Shown here: positions 1 through 6,905 of the stretch, piece by piece
Layout: each line of letters begins with the position of its first letter
How positions within the stretch are numbered: the stretch's first letter is position 1
From: Thiobacillus sp. UBA3361
GTDB taxonomy: Bacteria > Pseudomonadota > Gammaproteobacteria > Burkholderiales > Thiobacillaceae
DNA: 9,584 bases
Assembly (NCBI GenBank): GCA_002360535.1
Contig: DEQR01000006.1
Coordinates: forward strand, 1-9,584
Direction: 5' to 3'
Made by a program: the position numbers and the translations under genes
Notes under the pieces: generated by a model
Told to the model about the DNA's origin: nothing
What the model saw: only the letters and a program-made list of their open reading frames with translations
Databases searched by the model: none

Positions 1-1869
1 CCGGTGCGCGGCAACGGCAAGATCGTCCAGGAGCTGGAGGCCTTCTTCCGGGGCGCCGGCTGGAACGTCATCAAGGTGCTGTGGGGCTCCGAGTGGGACC
101 ACCTGTTCGCCAAGGACACCTCGGGCCTGCTGCTCAAACGCATGGAAGAGTGCGTGGACGGCGAGTTCCAGGACTTCAAGTCCAAGGACGGCGCCTACGT
201 GCGCGAGCAGTTCTTCGGCAAGTACCCGGAACTGCGCGACCTGGTGGCGGACATGACCGACGAGCAGATCTGGGGCCTACGGCGCGGCGGCCACGACTCG
301 GTGAAGGTGTTTGCCGCCTACGCCGCCGCCGTGAAGCACAAGGGCCAGCCGACGGTGATCCTGGCCCACACGGTGAAGGGTTACGGCATGGGCGCCTCCG
401 GCGAGGGCCAGATGATCGCCCACCAGGCCAAGAAGATGAGCATCGACGCCCTGCGCGCCTTCCGCGACCGCTTCAACGTGCCGGTGCCGGACGACAAGCT
501 GGCCGAGGTGCCCTACCTGAAATTCCCCGCGGACAGCGAGGAGCAGAAATACCTGCTGGCCCGCCGCGCCGCCTTGGGCGGCTTCCTGCCCCAGCGCCGG
601 GAGAAGACCAGCTACACCCTGCAAGTGCCCACCCTGGCGGCCTTCGACGCCCAGCTCAAGGACACCGGCGACCGGGAAATCTCCACCACCATGGCCTTCG
701 TGCGCATCCTCAACACCCTGCTGCGCGACCGCTCGGTGGGCCCCAACGTGGTGCCCATCGTCGCCGACGAATCGCGCACCTTCGGCATGGAGGGCATGTT
801 CCGGCAATACGGCATCTGGTCCTCGGTGGGCCAGCTGTACAAGCCCCAGGACGCCGACCAGCTCATGTTCTACCGCGAGGCCACGCACGGCCAGATGCTC
901 CAGGAAGGCATCAACGAGGCCGGCGCCATGGCCTCGTGGATGGCGGCGGCCACCTCCTACAGCACCAACAACGTGCCCATGGTGCCGTTCTACATCTACT
1001 ACTCCATGTTCGGCTTCCAGCGCATCGGCGACCTGGCCTGGGCCGCAGGCGACAGCCGCGCGCGCGGCTTCCTCATCGGCGGCACCTCGGGCCGCACGAC
1101 GCTGAACGGCGAGGGACTGCAGCACGAGGACGGCCACAGCCACCTGATCGCCGCCACCATCCCCAACTGCGTGGCCTACGACCCCACCTTCTCCTACGAA
1201 CTGGCGGTGATCGTCCAGGACGGCCTGCGGCGCATGCTCCAGGAACAGGAGGACGTGTTCTATTACATCACCGTGCTGAACGAGAACTACGCCCACCCGG
1301 AAATGCCCCGGGGCGCCGAGGCCGGCATCCTCAAGGGCATGTACCTGTTCCGGGACGGCGGCAAGGGCAAGGGCGCGCGGGTGCAGCTCATGGGCTCCGG
1401 CGCCATCCTGCGCGAAGTGATCGCCGGCGCGGAACTCCTGAAGCAGGACTGGAAGGTGGCCGCCGACATCTGGAGTGTGCCCAGCTTCAACGAACTCAGG
1501 CGCGACGGGATGGCCGCCGAACGCCACAACCGGCTGCACCCCGAGGCGCCGCCGCTGGCGAGCTACGTGGAGCAATGCCTGGCCGGCCGCGCCGGCCCGG
1601 TCATCGCCTCCACCGACTACATGCGCAGCTACGCCGAGCAGATCCGGCCCTGGGTTCCGGCCAGCTACACCGTACTGGGTACCGACGGCTTCGGCCGCAG
1701 CGACTACCGCCGCAACCTGCGCCGCTTCTTCGAGGTGAACCGCCACCACGTGGCGGTGGCCGCCCTGAAGGCCCTGGCCGACGAGGGCAAGCTGCCCGCC
1801 GCCAAGGTCAGCGAGGCGATCCGCAAGTACGGCATCGACGCCGACGCCGCCACCCCCTGGACCGTCTGA
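1..1869 (+). CDS. aceE: Pyruvate dehydrogenase E1 component, homodimeric type (partial, 5' end outside window)
   Basis: E1 decarboxylates pyruvate with thiamine diphosphate (ThDP) and reductively acetylates the lipoyl groups of E2 in the cytoplasmic pyruvate dehydrogenase complex. The frame is open from base 1 and about 622 residues are visible of a family length near 890, so roughly the first 265 are missing. The window opens at PVRGNGKI, just past the point where the ThDP GDG...N motif ends in E. coli AceE, so that motif cannot be judged here. Visible family landmarks are the IAHQAKK loop with the His (codon 421-423) matching E. coli H407, VADESRTFGMEG with the Asp-Glu pair, and LQEGINE whose first Glu (codon 904-906) matches the E. 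coli E571 cofactor-activating residue. STNNVPMVPFYIYYSMFGFQ and the C-terminal LGTDGFGRSD are also intact. The GTG at 4 is internal, not a start. TGA at 1867-1869 lies 10 bases before aceF. Match to E. coli AceE is from memory but covers the whole visible length. Confidence 0.97.
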   Translation, partial: PVRGNGKIVQELEAFFRGAGWNVIKVLWGSEWDHLFAKDTSGLLLKRMEECVDGEFQDFKSKDGAYVREQFFGKYPELRDLVADMTDEQIWGLRRGGHDSVKVFAAYAAAVKHKGQPTVILAHTVKGYGMGASGEGQMIAHQAKKMSIDALRAFRDRFNVPVPDDKLAEVPYLKFPADSEEQKYLLARRAALGGFLPQRREKTSYTLQVPTLAAFDAQLKDTGDREISTTMAFVRILNTLLRDRSVGPNVVPIVADESRTFGMEGMFRQYGIWSSVGQLYKPQDADQLMFYREATHGQMLQEGINEAGAMASWMAAATSYSTNNVPMVPFYIYYSMFGFQRIGDLAWAAGDSRARGFLIGGTSGRTTLNGEGLQHEDGHSHLIAATIPNCVAYDPTFSYELAVIVQDGLRRMLQEQEDVFYYITVLNENYAHPEMPRGAEAGILKGMYLFRDGGKGKGARVQLMGSGAILREVIAGAELLKQDWKVAADIWSVPSFNELRRDGMAAERHNRLHPEAPPLASYVEQCLAGRAGPVIASTDYMRSYAEQIRPWVPASYTVLGTDGFGRSDYRRNLRRFFEVNRHHVAVAALKALADEGKLPAAKVSEAIRKYGIDADAATPWTV

Positions 1870-1879
1870 GGGGACCGAG

Positions 1880-3160
1880 ATGAGTGACATGATTGAAGTA
1901 AAGGTCCCGGACATCGGCGACTTCAAGGACGTGCCGGTGATCGAGGTGATGGTGGCGGTGGGTGATGCCGTGCGGGTGGACAGCCCGCTGATCGCCCTGG
2001 AATCCGAAAAAGCCACCATGGAGGTGCCCTCCCCCGCCGCCGGCGTGGTGAAGGAACTGAAGGTCAAGGTGGGCGACAAGGTATCGGACGGCAGCCTGAT
2101 CCTGGTCCTGGAGACAGCCGACACCACCGTGTCCGCGCCCCCACCCGCGCAGGCGGCACAGCCGGCGGCGCCGACCGCAGAACTCGCGCCCGCATCTATT
2201 CCTGCCTCCGCAGCAGCCCCCCAACCCATAGCGGCGGCTCCGACCGCCGACGCCCCACTTCCCTACGCCAGCCCCGCCGTGCGCAAGCTAGCGCGGGAAA
2301 AGGACGTCGATCTCACCAAGGTAAAGGGCACCGGCCCCAAGGACCGCATCACCAAGGAAGACGTGGAGGCCTACGCCGCCGAGGCCCTGGCCGCCGCGCG
2401 CGGTGTCGGCTCGCCCCTGCCCGGCCTGGACCTGCCTGCGTGGCCCAAGGTGGACCACGCCAAGTTCGGCCCCACCAGTGTCGAGCCCCTGTCGCGCATC
2501 CGCCGCCTGTCCGGCCCCAATCTGGCGCGCAACTGGGTGATGATCCCCCACGTCACCAACCACGACGAGGCGGACATCACCGAGCTGGAAGCCTTCCGCC
2601 AGCAGCTCAACCGGGAGCAGTCCAAGCAGGGCGTCAAGTACACCTTCCTGGGCTTCCTGATCAAGGCGGTGGTCGCCGCGCTGAAGCAATATCCGGCCTT
2701 CAACGCCTCCCTGGACGGCGACAACCTGGTGCTCAAGCACTACTACCACATCGGCTTCGCCGCTGACACACCGCTGGGCCTGGTGGTCCCGGTGATCCGC
2801 GACGCCGACAGGAAGGGCCTGCGCGAGATCGCCCAGGAGACCGCCAACCTCGCCCAGCAGGCCCGCGAAGGCCGGCTGAAGCTTGAGCAAATGCAGGGCG
2901 GCTGCTTCAGCATCTCCAGCCTGGGCGGCATCGGCGGCGGGCATTTCACGCCCATCGTCAACGCCCCCGAGGTAGCCATCCTGGGGGTCGGCAAGGCGGT
3001 CCACAAGCCGGTGTGGGACGGTGGTACGGCCTTCCAGCCGCGGCTGATGCTGCCCCTGTCGCTATCCTATGACCACCGGGTCATCGACGGCGCCCTGGCC
3101 GCCCGTTTCAACGCCTTCCTTGGCACCATGCTCGCCGACCTTCGGCGGGTGATGCTGTAA
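1880..3160 (+). CDS. aceF: Dihydrolipoamide acetyltransferase (PDH E2), single lipoyl domain
   Basis: E2 is the core of the pyruvate dehydrogenase complex: its swinging lipoyl arm takes the acetyl group from E1 and passes it to CoA. The 426-residue product has a lipoyl domain (about 1-80) with the modified lysine K44 in ESEKATMEVP (codon 2009-2011). An Ala/Pro-rich linker follows (about 84-128), then a peripheral subunit-binding domain (about 129-165, YASPAVRKLAREKDVDL to ITKEDVEAY), a second short linker and the acyltransferase domain (about 195-426). Catalytic His399 and Asp403 sit in SYDHRVIDG. E. coli AceF has three lipoyl domains; this protein has one, with a second carried on LpdA. ATG at 1880 follows an AGGGGA-type ribosome site and gives the full lipoyl domain; a second ATG at 1889 is less likely because it would clip the conserved start. 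The 10-base gap after aceE indicates one operon. Confidence 0.97.
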   Translation: MSDMIEVKVPDIGDFKDVPVIEVMVAVGDAVRVDSPLIALESEKATMEVPSPAAGVVKELKVKVGDKVSDGSLILVLETADTTVSAPPPAQAAQPAAPTAELAPASIPASAAAPQPIAAAPTADAPLPYASPAVRKLAREKDVDLTKVKGTGPKDRITKEDVEAYAAEALAAARGVGSPLPGLDLPAWPKVDHAKFGPTSVEPLSRIRRLSGPNLARNWVMIPHVTNHDEADITELEAFRQQLNREQSKQGVKYTFLGFLIKAVVAALKQYPAFNASLDGDNLVLKHYYHIGFAADTPLGLVVPVIRDADRKGLREIAQETANLAQQAREGRLKLEQMQGGCFSISSLGGIGGGHFTPIVNAPEVAILGVGKAVHKPVWDGGTAFQPRLMLPLSLSYDHRVIDGALAARFNAFLGTMLADLRRVML

Positions 3161-3172
3161 GGGGGCCGCGTC

Positions 3173-5023
3173 ATGTCGAACATCATCCAGGTCCAGGTCC
3201 CCGACATCGGCGACTTCCACGACGTGCCGGTCATCGAGGTGTTTGTGAAACCCGGCGACACCGTGGCCGCCGAAAGCCCGCTCATCGCCCTGGAAAGCGA
3301 GAAGGCCACCATGGACGTGCCGTCGCCGGCCGCCGGCGTGGTGAAGGAAGTTCTTATCAACCTGGGCGACAAGGTCGCGCAGGGCAGCGTGATCCTCACC
3401 CTGGAGGCAACGAAGACCGCCGCCATCGTGGCTCCCATATCACCCGCGCCCGCCACACCTGCCCCCAACGCGCCGCCGGTCATCGCCTTGCCCGCTACCG
3501 GCCTGCCCACGCCGCCTGCCACGCCGACACCGTCATCGGCCCAAGGTGGCGGTGGTAGTTACGCCGGCCCGGTGCACCACGACTGCGAGATGCTGGTGCT
3601 GGGCGCCGGGCCGGGCGGCTACTCGGCGGCCTTCCGCTCCGCCGACCTGGGCATGCCGACCATTCTGGTGGAACGCTACGCCACCCTGGGGGGCGTCTGC
3701 CTCAACGTCGGCTGCATCCCCTCCAAGGCCCTGCTGCACACGGCGGCGGTTATGGAGGAGGTCAAAGCGCTGGCCGACCACGGCATCGCCTATGGCGAGC
3801 CCCAGGTGGACATCGACCGGCTGCGCGGCTTCAAGGACAAGGTGGTGGGCAAACTCACCGGCGGACTGGCCACCATGGCCAAGGCCCGCCAGGTGGAAGT
3901 GGTACGCGGCGTGGGCCGTTTCCTGGACCCCTACCACCTGGAAGTCGATCTGACCACCGGCGATGGCCGACAGATCACCGGTGAAAAGCGGGTCATCCGC
4001 TTTGCCAAGGCCATCATCGCCGCCGGCAGCCAGGCGGTGAAACTGCCCTTCCTGCCCGACGATCCGCGCATCGTCGATTCCACCGGCACATTGGAACTCA
4101 AATCAGTGCCGGAGCGAATGCTGGTCATCGGCGGCGGCATCATCGGCCTGGAGATGGCCACCGTGTACGCCACACTGGGCGCGTCAATCGACGTAGTGGA
4201 GATGCAGGACGGTTTGATGCCCGGTGCCGACCGCGACCTGGTCAAGGTCTGGGAAAAACGCAACGCCAGCCGTTTCAACAAGATCATGCTCAAGACCCGC
4301 ACCGCAGCCGCCGAGGCCAAGAAGAACGGCGTCTGGGTCCGTTTCGAGGGGAGCGGTGGAAAAAGCGAGGCACCCGCCGAAGCGCAGCGCTATGACCTGG
4401 TCCTGGTGGCCGTCGGCCGCTCGCCCAACGGCTTGAAGATCGGTGCCGAACAGGCCGGTGTGACGGTGGGCGAACGCGGCTTCATCCCCGTGGACAGCCA
4501 GATGCGCACCAACGTGCGGCACATCTGGGCCATCGGCGACATCGTCGGCCAGCCCATGCTGGCCCACAAGGCGGTGCACGAGGCGCACGTGGCCGCCGAG
4601 GCAGCCGCCGGCTTGCCGTCCTACTTCGACGTCCTGCAGATCCCCTCCGTGGCCTACACCGATCCCGAAGTCGCCTGGGCTGGCCGCACCGAAGAGCAAT
4701 GCAAGGCCGAAGGCATCCCCTACGAAAAGGCCATGTTCCCCTGGGCCGCCTCCGGCCGCGCCATCGCCAACGGCCGCGATGAAGGCTTCACCAAGCTGCT
4801 GTTCCACAAGGACAGCCACCGTCTGATCGGCGGCGCCATCGTCGGCACCTCGGCCGGCGACCTGATCGGCGAACTCTGCCTGGCGGTGGAAATGGGTTGC
4901 GACGCCACCGACATCGGCAAGACCATCCACCCGCACCCCACCCTGTGTGAGTCGGTGGGTATGGCGGCGGAGGTGTTCGAGGGGGTGTGTACAGACCTGA
5001 TGCCAGCGCGTAAGAAGCCGTAA
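3173..5023 (+). CDS. lpdA: Dihydrolipoamide dehydrogenase (PDH E3) with N-terminal lipoyl domain
   Basis: E3 is a flavoprotein that reoxidises dihydrolipoamide and reduces NAD+, closing the pyruvate dehydrogenase cycle. The 616-residue product is longer than a plain E3 (about 470) because of an N-terminal lipoyl domain (about 1-80, K44 in ESEKATMDVP) and an Ala/Pro/Thr-rich linker (about 82-135, with a GGGGS stretch at 125-129). The enzyme part starts near 136: FAD-binding GAGPGG (144-149), redox disulfide C176/C181 in GGVCLNVGCIPSK, NAD-binding GGGIIGLE (320-327), a second FAD contact AIGDIVG (453-459), and the dimer-interface base pair H588/E593 in HPHPTLCES. All key residues are present. 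ATG at 3173 is preceded by an AAGGGGG ribosome site seven bases upstream and 12 bases after the aceF stop. Third gene of the pdh operon. Lipoyl-E3 fusions are known in betaproteobacteria such as Neisseria and Ralstonia. Confidence 0.97.
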   Translation: MSNIIQVQVPDIGDFHDVPVIEVFVKPGDTVAAESPLIALESEKATMDVPSPAAGVVKEVLINLGDKVAQGSVILTLEATKTAAIVAPISPAPATPAPNAPPVIALPATGLPTPPATPTPSSAQGGGGSYAGPVHHDCEMLVLGAGPGGYSAAFRSADLGMPTILVERYATLGGVCLNVGCIPSKALLHTAAVMEEVKALADHGIAYGEPQVDIDRLRGFKDKVVGKLTGGLATMAKARQVEVVRGVGRFLDPYHLEVDLTTGDGRQITGEKRVIRFAKAIIAAGSQAVKLPFLPDDPRIVDSTGTLELKSVPERMLVIGGGIIGLEMATVYATLGASIDVVEMQDGLMPGADRDLVKVWEKRNASRFNKIMLKTRTAAAEAKKNGVWVRFEGSGGKSEAPAEAQRYDLVLVAVGRSPNGLKIGAEQAGVTVGERGFIPVDSQMRTNVRHIWAIGDIVGQPMLAHKAVHEAHVAAEAAAGLPSYFDVLQIPSVAYTDPEVAWAGRTEEQCKAEGIPYEKAMFPWAASGRAIANGRDEGFTKLLFHKDSHRLIGGAIVGTSAGDLIGELCLAVEMGCDATDIGKTIHPHPTLCESVGMAAEVFEGVCTDLMPARKKP

Positions 5024-5032
5024 AACATATCA

Positions 5033-5057
5033 ATCACCCCGCTAACGGGGCGGTGAT
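5033..5057. terminator. Weak hairpin after lpdA, possible pdh operon terminator
   Basis: Ten bases past the lpdA stop is an interrupted inverted repeat: outer arms ATCACC/GGTGAT and an inner CCCCG/CGGGG around a CTAA loop (outer and inner pairings compete for some bases). No T-run follows on the plus strand, so it is a poor intrinsic terminator for lpdA. It is the only hairpin between lpdA and the intron. On the minus strand it lies in the 3' exon of the intron. Confidence 0.35.
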
Positions 5058-5078
5058 CCCCGGCCTCTGCTAATCTCA

Positions 5079-5114
5079 ATCGGGATAGGGTCGGCCAGAT
5101 TACCTGACCGACCC
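5079..5114 (-). other. Group II intron domain VI with branch point and 3' splice site
   Basis: On the minus strand GGGTCGGTCAG (5114-5104) pairs with CTGGCCGACCC (5098-5088) in an 11-bp helix with one T-G wobble and a GTAAT loop. The helix is followed by TATCCCGAT, ending at 5079. The A at 5086 is eight bases from the end, where a group II branch-point adenosine is expected. The terminal AT fits the group II 3' consensus AY. Domain VI sits a few bases after domain V, as it should. Confidence 0.8.
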
Positions 5115-5121
5115 CTCCCAC

Positions 5122-5154
5122 ACCACCCGGCATGCGAGACCGCACCGGGCGGTT
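5122..5154 (-). other. Group II intron domain V hairpin
   Basis: On the minus strand, bases 5153-5145 pair with 5130-5122 as a nine-pair lower helix including one G-T wobble at 5150/5125. A two-base bulge (T5132, G5131) follows, then a four-pair upper helix TGCG/CGCA and a four-base loop GTCT (5140-5137). This is the standard domain V architecture: about 33 nt, a bulge of 2 nt on the 3' strand, and a wobble within the catalytic triad. The triad is CGC (5151-5149), as in class C introns such as that of Oceanobacillus iheyensis, rather than the AGC of most others. The loop is not GNRA, which is unusual compared with textbook domain V. Confidence 0.85.
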
Positions 5155-5301
5155 CGAGTAGTTGAGGTCATGAGAACCGGGGCACGCCGAGCTTGTCGAA
5201 ATAGGCGATAGTTGCACCCGTTTGATGTCGCCATCGCTGTTTCGCCACCCGCTGCGGGAGTTTCCTGCCACCCGCTTCGCCACCTGCTCCGCCGCGCCGA
5301 G

Positions 5302-5373
5302 GTTGATCAGTTCCCGGTGGATCGTGCTACCCACCCTCGTGCATTGCGCTTCGCTTCGTTCGCCGTGATCAAC
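5302..5373 (-). repeat. 8-bp inverted repeat inside the intron (domain I stem)
   Basis: GTTGATCA at 5302-5309 and TGATCAAC at 5366-5373 are perfect inverted copies 56 bases apart, close to the 5' end of the intron. They probably form the base of a domain I arm. The enclosed bases include GAACGAAGCGAAGCGC and GGGTGGGTAGCACGATCCACC (read on the minus strand), which can form smaller internal hairpins. Confidence 0.5.
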
Positions 5374-5420
5374 TTACGGTGGGACTTACACCCACAAGAG
5401 TGCGCCCGTGCCAGGCGCAC

Positions 5421-5451
5421 AAACAAGAAAGCCGGCTTGCGCCGGCTTTCT
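5421..5451 (-). terminator. Intrinsic terminator of the alpha operon (after rplQ)
   Basis: On the minus strand AGAAAGCCGGC (5451-5441) pairs perfectly with GCCGGCTTTCT (5436-5426) around a GCAA loop, followed by TGTTT (5425-5421). It begins 15 bases after the rplQ stop and is the strongest hairpin with a T-tract in the window. The intron starts at the next base. The T-rich end (TTGTTT) doubles as the probable intron-binding site of the 5' exon. Confidence 0.88.
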
Positions 5452-5465
5452 GGAGTCACCCAGGC

Positions 5466-5855
5466 TTAAGAACCCGCCTCGGACCCTGCCTCGGCGTCCG
5501 GCCGGTCCACCAGCTGGACCAAGGCCATGGGGGCATTATCGCCCACACGGAAGCCGTACTTCAGGATACGCAGGTAACCACCCGGACGATTCATGAAGCG
5601 GGGCCCCAAGTCGTCGAACAGCTTGACTACCATGTCGCGGTTGCGCAGGCGGTCGAAGGCCAGGCGACGATTGGCCAGGCTGGGCTTCTTGCCCAGAGTG
5701 ATCATGGGCTCCACCACACGGCGCACCTCCTTGGCCTTGGGTAGGGTGGTGACGATCTGCTCATGCTCCAGCAGGGCATTGGACAGGTTGCGCAGCATGG
5801 CCAGCCGGTGGCTGGTGGTGCGGTTCAGTTTACGGTTCGATTGGCGGTGGCGCAT
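5466..5855 (-). CDS. rplQ: 50S ribosomal protein L17
   Basis: L17 is a large-subunit protein near the exit tunnel. The product is 129 residues (E. coli 127) and matches the family throughout: MRHRQSNRKLNRTTSHRLAM at the N-terminus, LPKAKEVRRVVEPMITLGKK in the middle and GGYLRILKYGFRVGDNAPMALVQLV near the end. The last dozen residues (DRPDAEAGSEAGS) are the usual poorly conserved acidic tail. ATG at 5855-5853 has GAGG upstream. It is the last gene of the alpha operon, 39 bases after rpoA, and is followed by a strong terminator. Confidence 0.98.
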   Translation of the reverse strand: MRHRQSNRKLNRTTSHRLAMLRNLSNALLEHEQIVTTLPKAKEVRRVVEPMITLGKKPSLANRRLAFDRLRNRDMVVKLFDDLGPRFMNRPGGYLRILKYGFRVGDNAPMALVQLVDRPDAEAGSEAGS

Positions 5856-5894
5856 TTTGCTTTACCTCGTTTTCACTTCTCGCGGCGGGCCGGA

Positions 5895-6881
5895 TCAGGG
5901 CTTGTCCAAACCGGCAGGCGGCCAGTTTTCCAGGCGCATGCCCAGCGTCAGCCCACGGGCGGCCAGCACGTCCTTGATCTCGTTCAGGGACTTGCGGCCC
6001 AGGTTGGGGGTCTTCAACAGTTCGGTCTCGGTGCGCTGGATCAGGTCGCCGATGTAGTAGATGTTTTCCGCCTTCAGGCAGTTGGCGGAACGCACGGTCA
6101 GTTCCAGTTCATCGACCGGACGCAGCAGGATCGGGTCGATCTGCGGACCCATGCTCTTGGGGGTCTCGCTAGGCAGGCTGACACCTTTCAGATCGGCGAA
6201 GGGCGTCAACTGCTCGATCAGCAGGCGGGCGGCCGAACGGACAGCCTCCTCCGGATCCACGACGCCATTGGTCTCGATCTCCAGGACCAGCTTGTCCATG
6301 TCGGTGCGCTGTTCCACGCGTGCGCTGTCAACACTGAAACTGACTTTCCGGATCGGGCTGAACAGGGCGTCCATCATCACCACGCCGACCGGACGGCTCT
6401 CGTCCTCCTGAACACGGGTGCTGGCCGGCACATAGCCGCGGCCGGCTTCCACCTTGATCTCCATCTCCAGCTTGCCACCCTTGGTGACATGGGCGATGAC
6501 ATGATCCGGGTTGAGAATTTCCACATCGTGGCCGGCCTCGATGTCGCCGGCGGTCACGACGGATTCGCCTTCCCTGGCGACACGCAACGTGACCTCGGTG
6601 CGGTTGTGCAATTTGACAGCCAAGCCTTTCAAGTTGAGCAGGATATCCACCACGTCTTCCTGCACGCCCTCGATGATGGAGTACTCATGAACCACACCGG
6701 TGATCTTCACCTCGGTGGGCGCATAGCCTTGCATGGACGACAACAGGATACGGCGCAGGGCGTTGCCCAGCGTGTGGCCGTAGCCACGCTCGAACGGCTC
6801 CAGGCTGATACGCGCCTGGCGCGGGGAAATGCTGTTGACCTCGACAATGCGCGGTTTCAGCAGTTCGCCGGTATTCGACAT
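5895..6881 (-). CDS. rpoA: DNA-directed RNA polymerase subunit alpha
   Basis: The alpha dimer nucleates RNA polymerase assembly, and its C-terminal domain binds UP elements and activators. The 328-residue product (E. coli 329) has the assembly domain at about 1-235, with GHTLGNALRRILLSS (35-49) at the dimer and beta-binding surface and VHEYSIIEGVQEDVVDILLNLKG (64-86). A flexible linker runs from about 236 to 248 and the C-terminal helix-hairpin-helix domain from about 249 to 328. R264 in LTVRSANCLKAENI matches the E. coli DNA-contact residue R265, and TPNLGRKSLNEIK carries the second helix contacts. ATG at 6881-6879 is preceded by AAGGA. It lies 24 bases after rpsD and 39 before rplQ, the usual alpha operon order. 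Confidence 0.99.
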   Translation of the reverse strand: MSNTGELLKPRIVEVNSISPRQARISLEPFERGYGHTLGNALRRILLSSMQGYAPTEVKITGVVHEYSIIEGVQEDVVDILLNLKGLAVKLHNRTEVTLRVAREGESVVTAGDIEAGHDVEILNPDHVIAHVTKGGKLEMEIKVEAGRGYVPASTRVQEDESRPVGVVMMDALFSPIRKVSFSVDSARVEQRTDMDKLVLEIETNGVVDPEEAVRSAARLLIEQLTPFADLKGVSLPSETPKSMGPQIDPILLRPVDELELTVRSANCLKAENIYYIGDLIQRTETELLKTPNLGRKSLNEIKDVLAARGLTLGMRLENWPPAGLDKP

Positions 6882-6905
6882 AGTGTGGTCCTTAATCAGC
6901 CAGGG

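Larger units (their letters stand above)
5079..5420 (-). mobile_element. Short ORF-less group II intron (probable class C deletion derivative)
   Basis: Read on the minus strand from 5420 to 5079 this 342-nt segment has both ends of a bacterial group II intron. The 5' end is GTGCGCC, which folds back on GGCGCAC (5414-5420 with 5400-5406), followed by a second hairpin GTGGG/CCCAC (5395-5379) and an 8-bp inverted repeat (5366-5373 with 5302-5309); these look like parts of domain I. The 3' end has complete domains V and VI and finishes in CCCGAT. No reverse transcriptase/maturase frame is present, and 342 nt is shorter than the ribozyme part of known class C introns (roughly 400-550 nt without ORF). 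Parts of domains I to IV must therefore be missing or minimal. Class C is inferred from the CGC triad and the position right after an intrinsic terminator. Whether it still splices cannot be judged. The exact 5' boundary is less certain than the 3' one. Confidence 0.8.

Noticed and set aside
1..1869. Missing ThDP GDG motif in AceE as a possible defect
   Set aside because: The motif lies upstream of the window edge; the visible part begins just after it, so nothing suggests loss.
277..2229. 650-codon open frame on the minus strand across aceE and aceF
   Set aside because: It is antisense to two clearly recognised genes; its Gly/Ala/Val/His-rich composition and lack of any family motif are typical of mirror frames in high-GC DNA.
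4720..5334. 204-codon minus-strand frame running through the intron into the lpdA end
   Set aside because: It starts inside intron RNA structure (domain I region), passes through domains V and VI, then runs antisense to lpdA. It shows no reverse transcriptase or maturase motif, so it is not the intron-encoded protein.
5079..5420. Reading the central repeats as a CRISPR array, REP element or insertion-sequence end
   Set aside because: There is no regular repeat-spacer pattern, no transposase and no flanking target duplication; the hairpins are explained by group II intron domains.
5212..5469. 85-codon plus-strand frame in the intergenic region
   Set aside because: Lies wholly in the intron and the terminator on the opposite strand, with no ribosome site or recognisable family.
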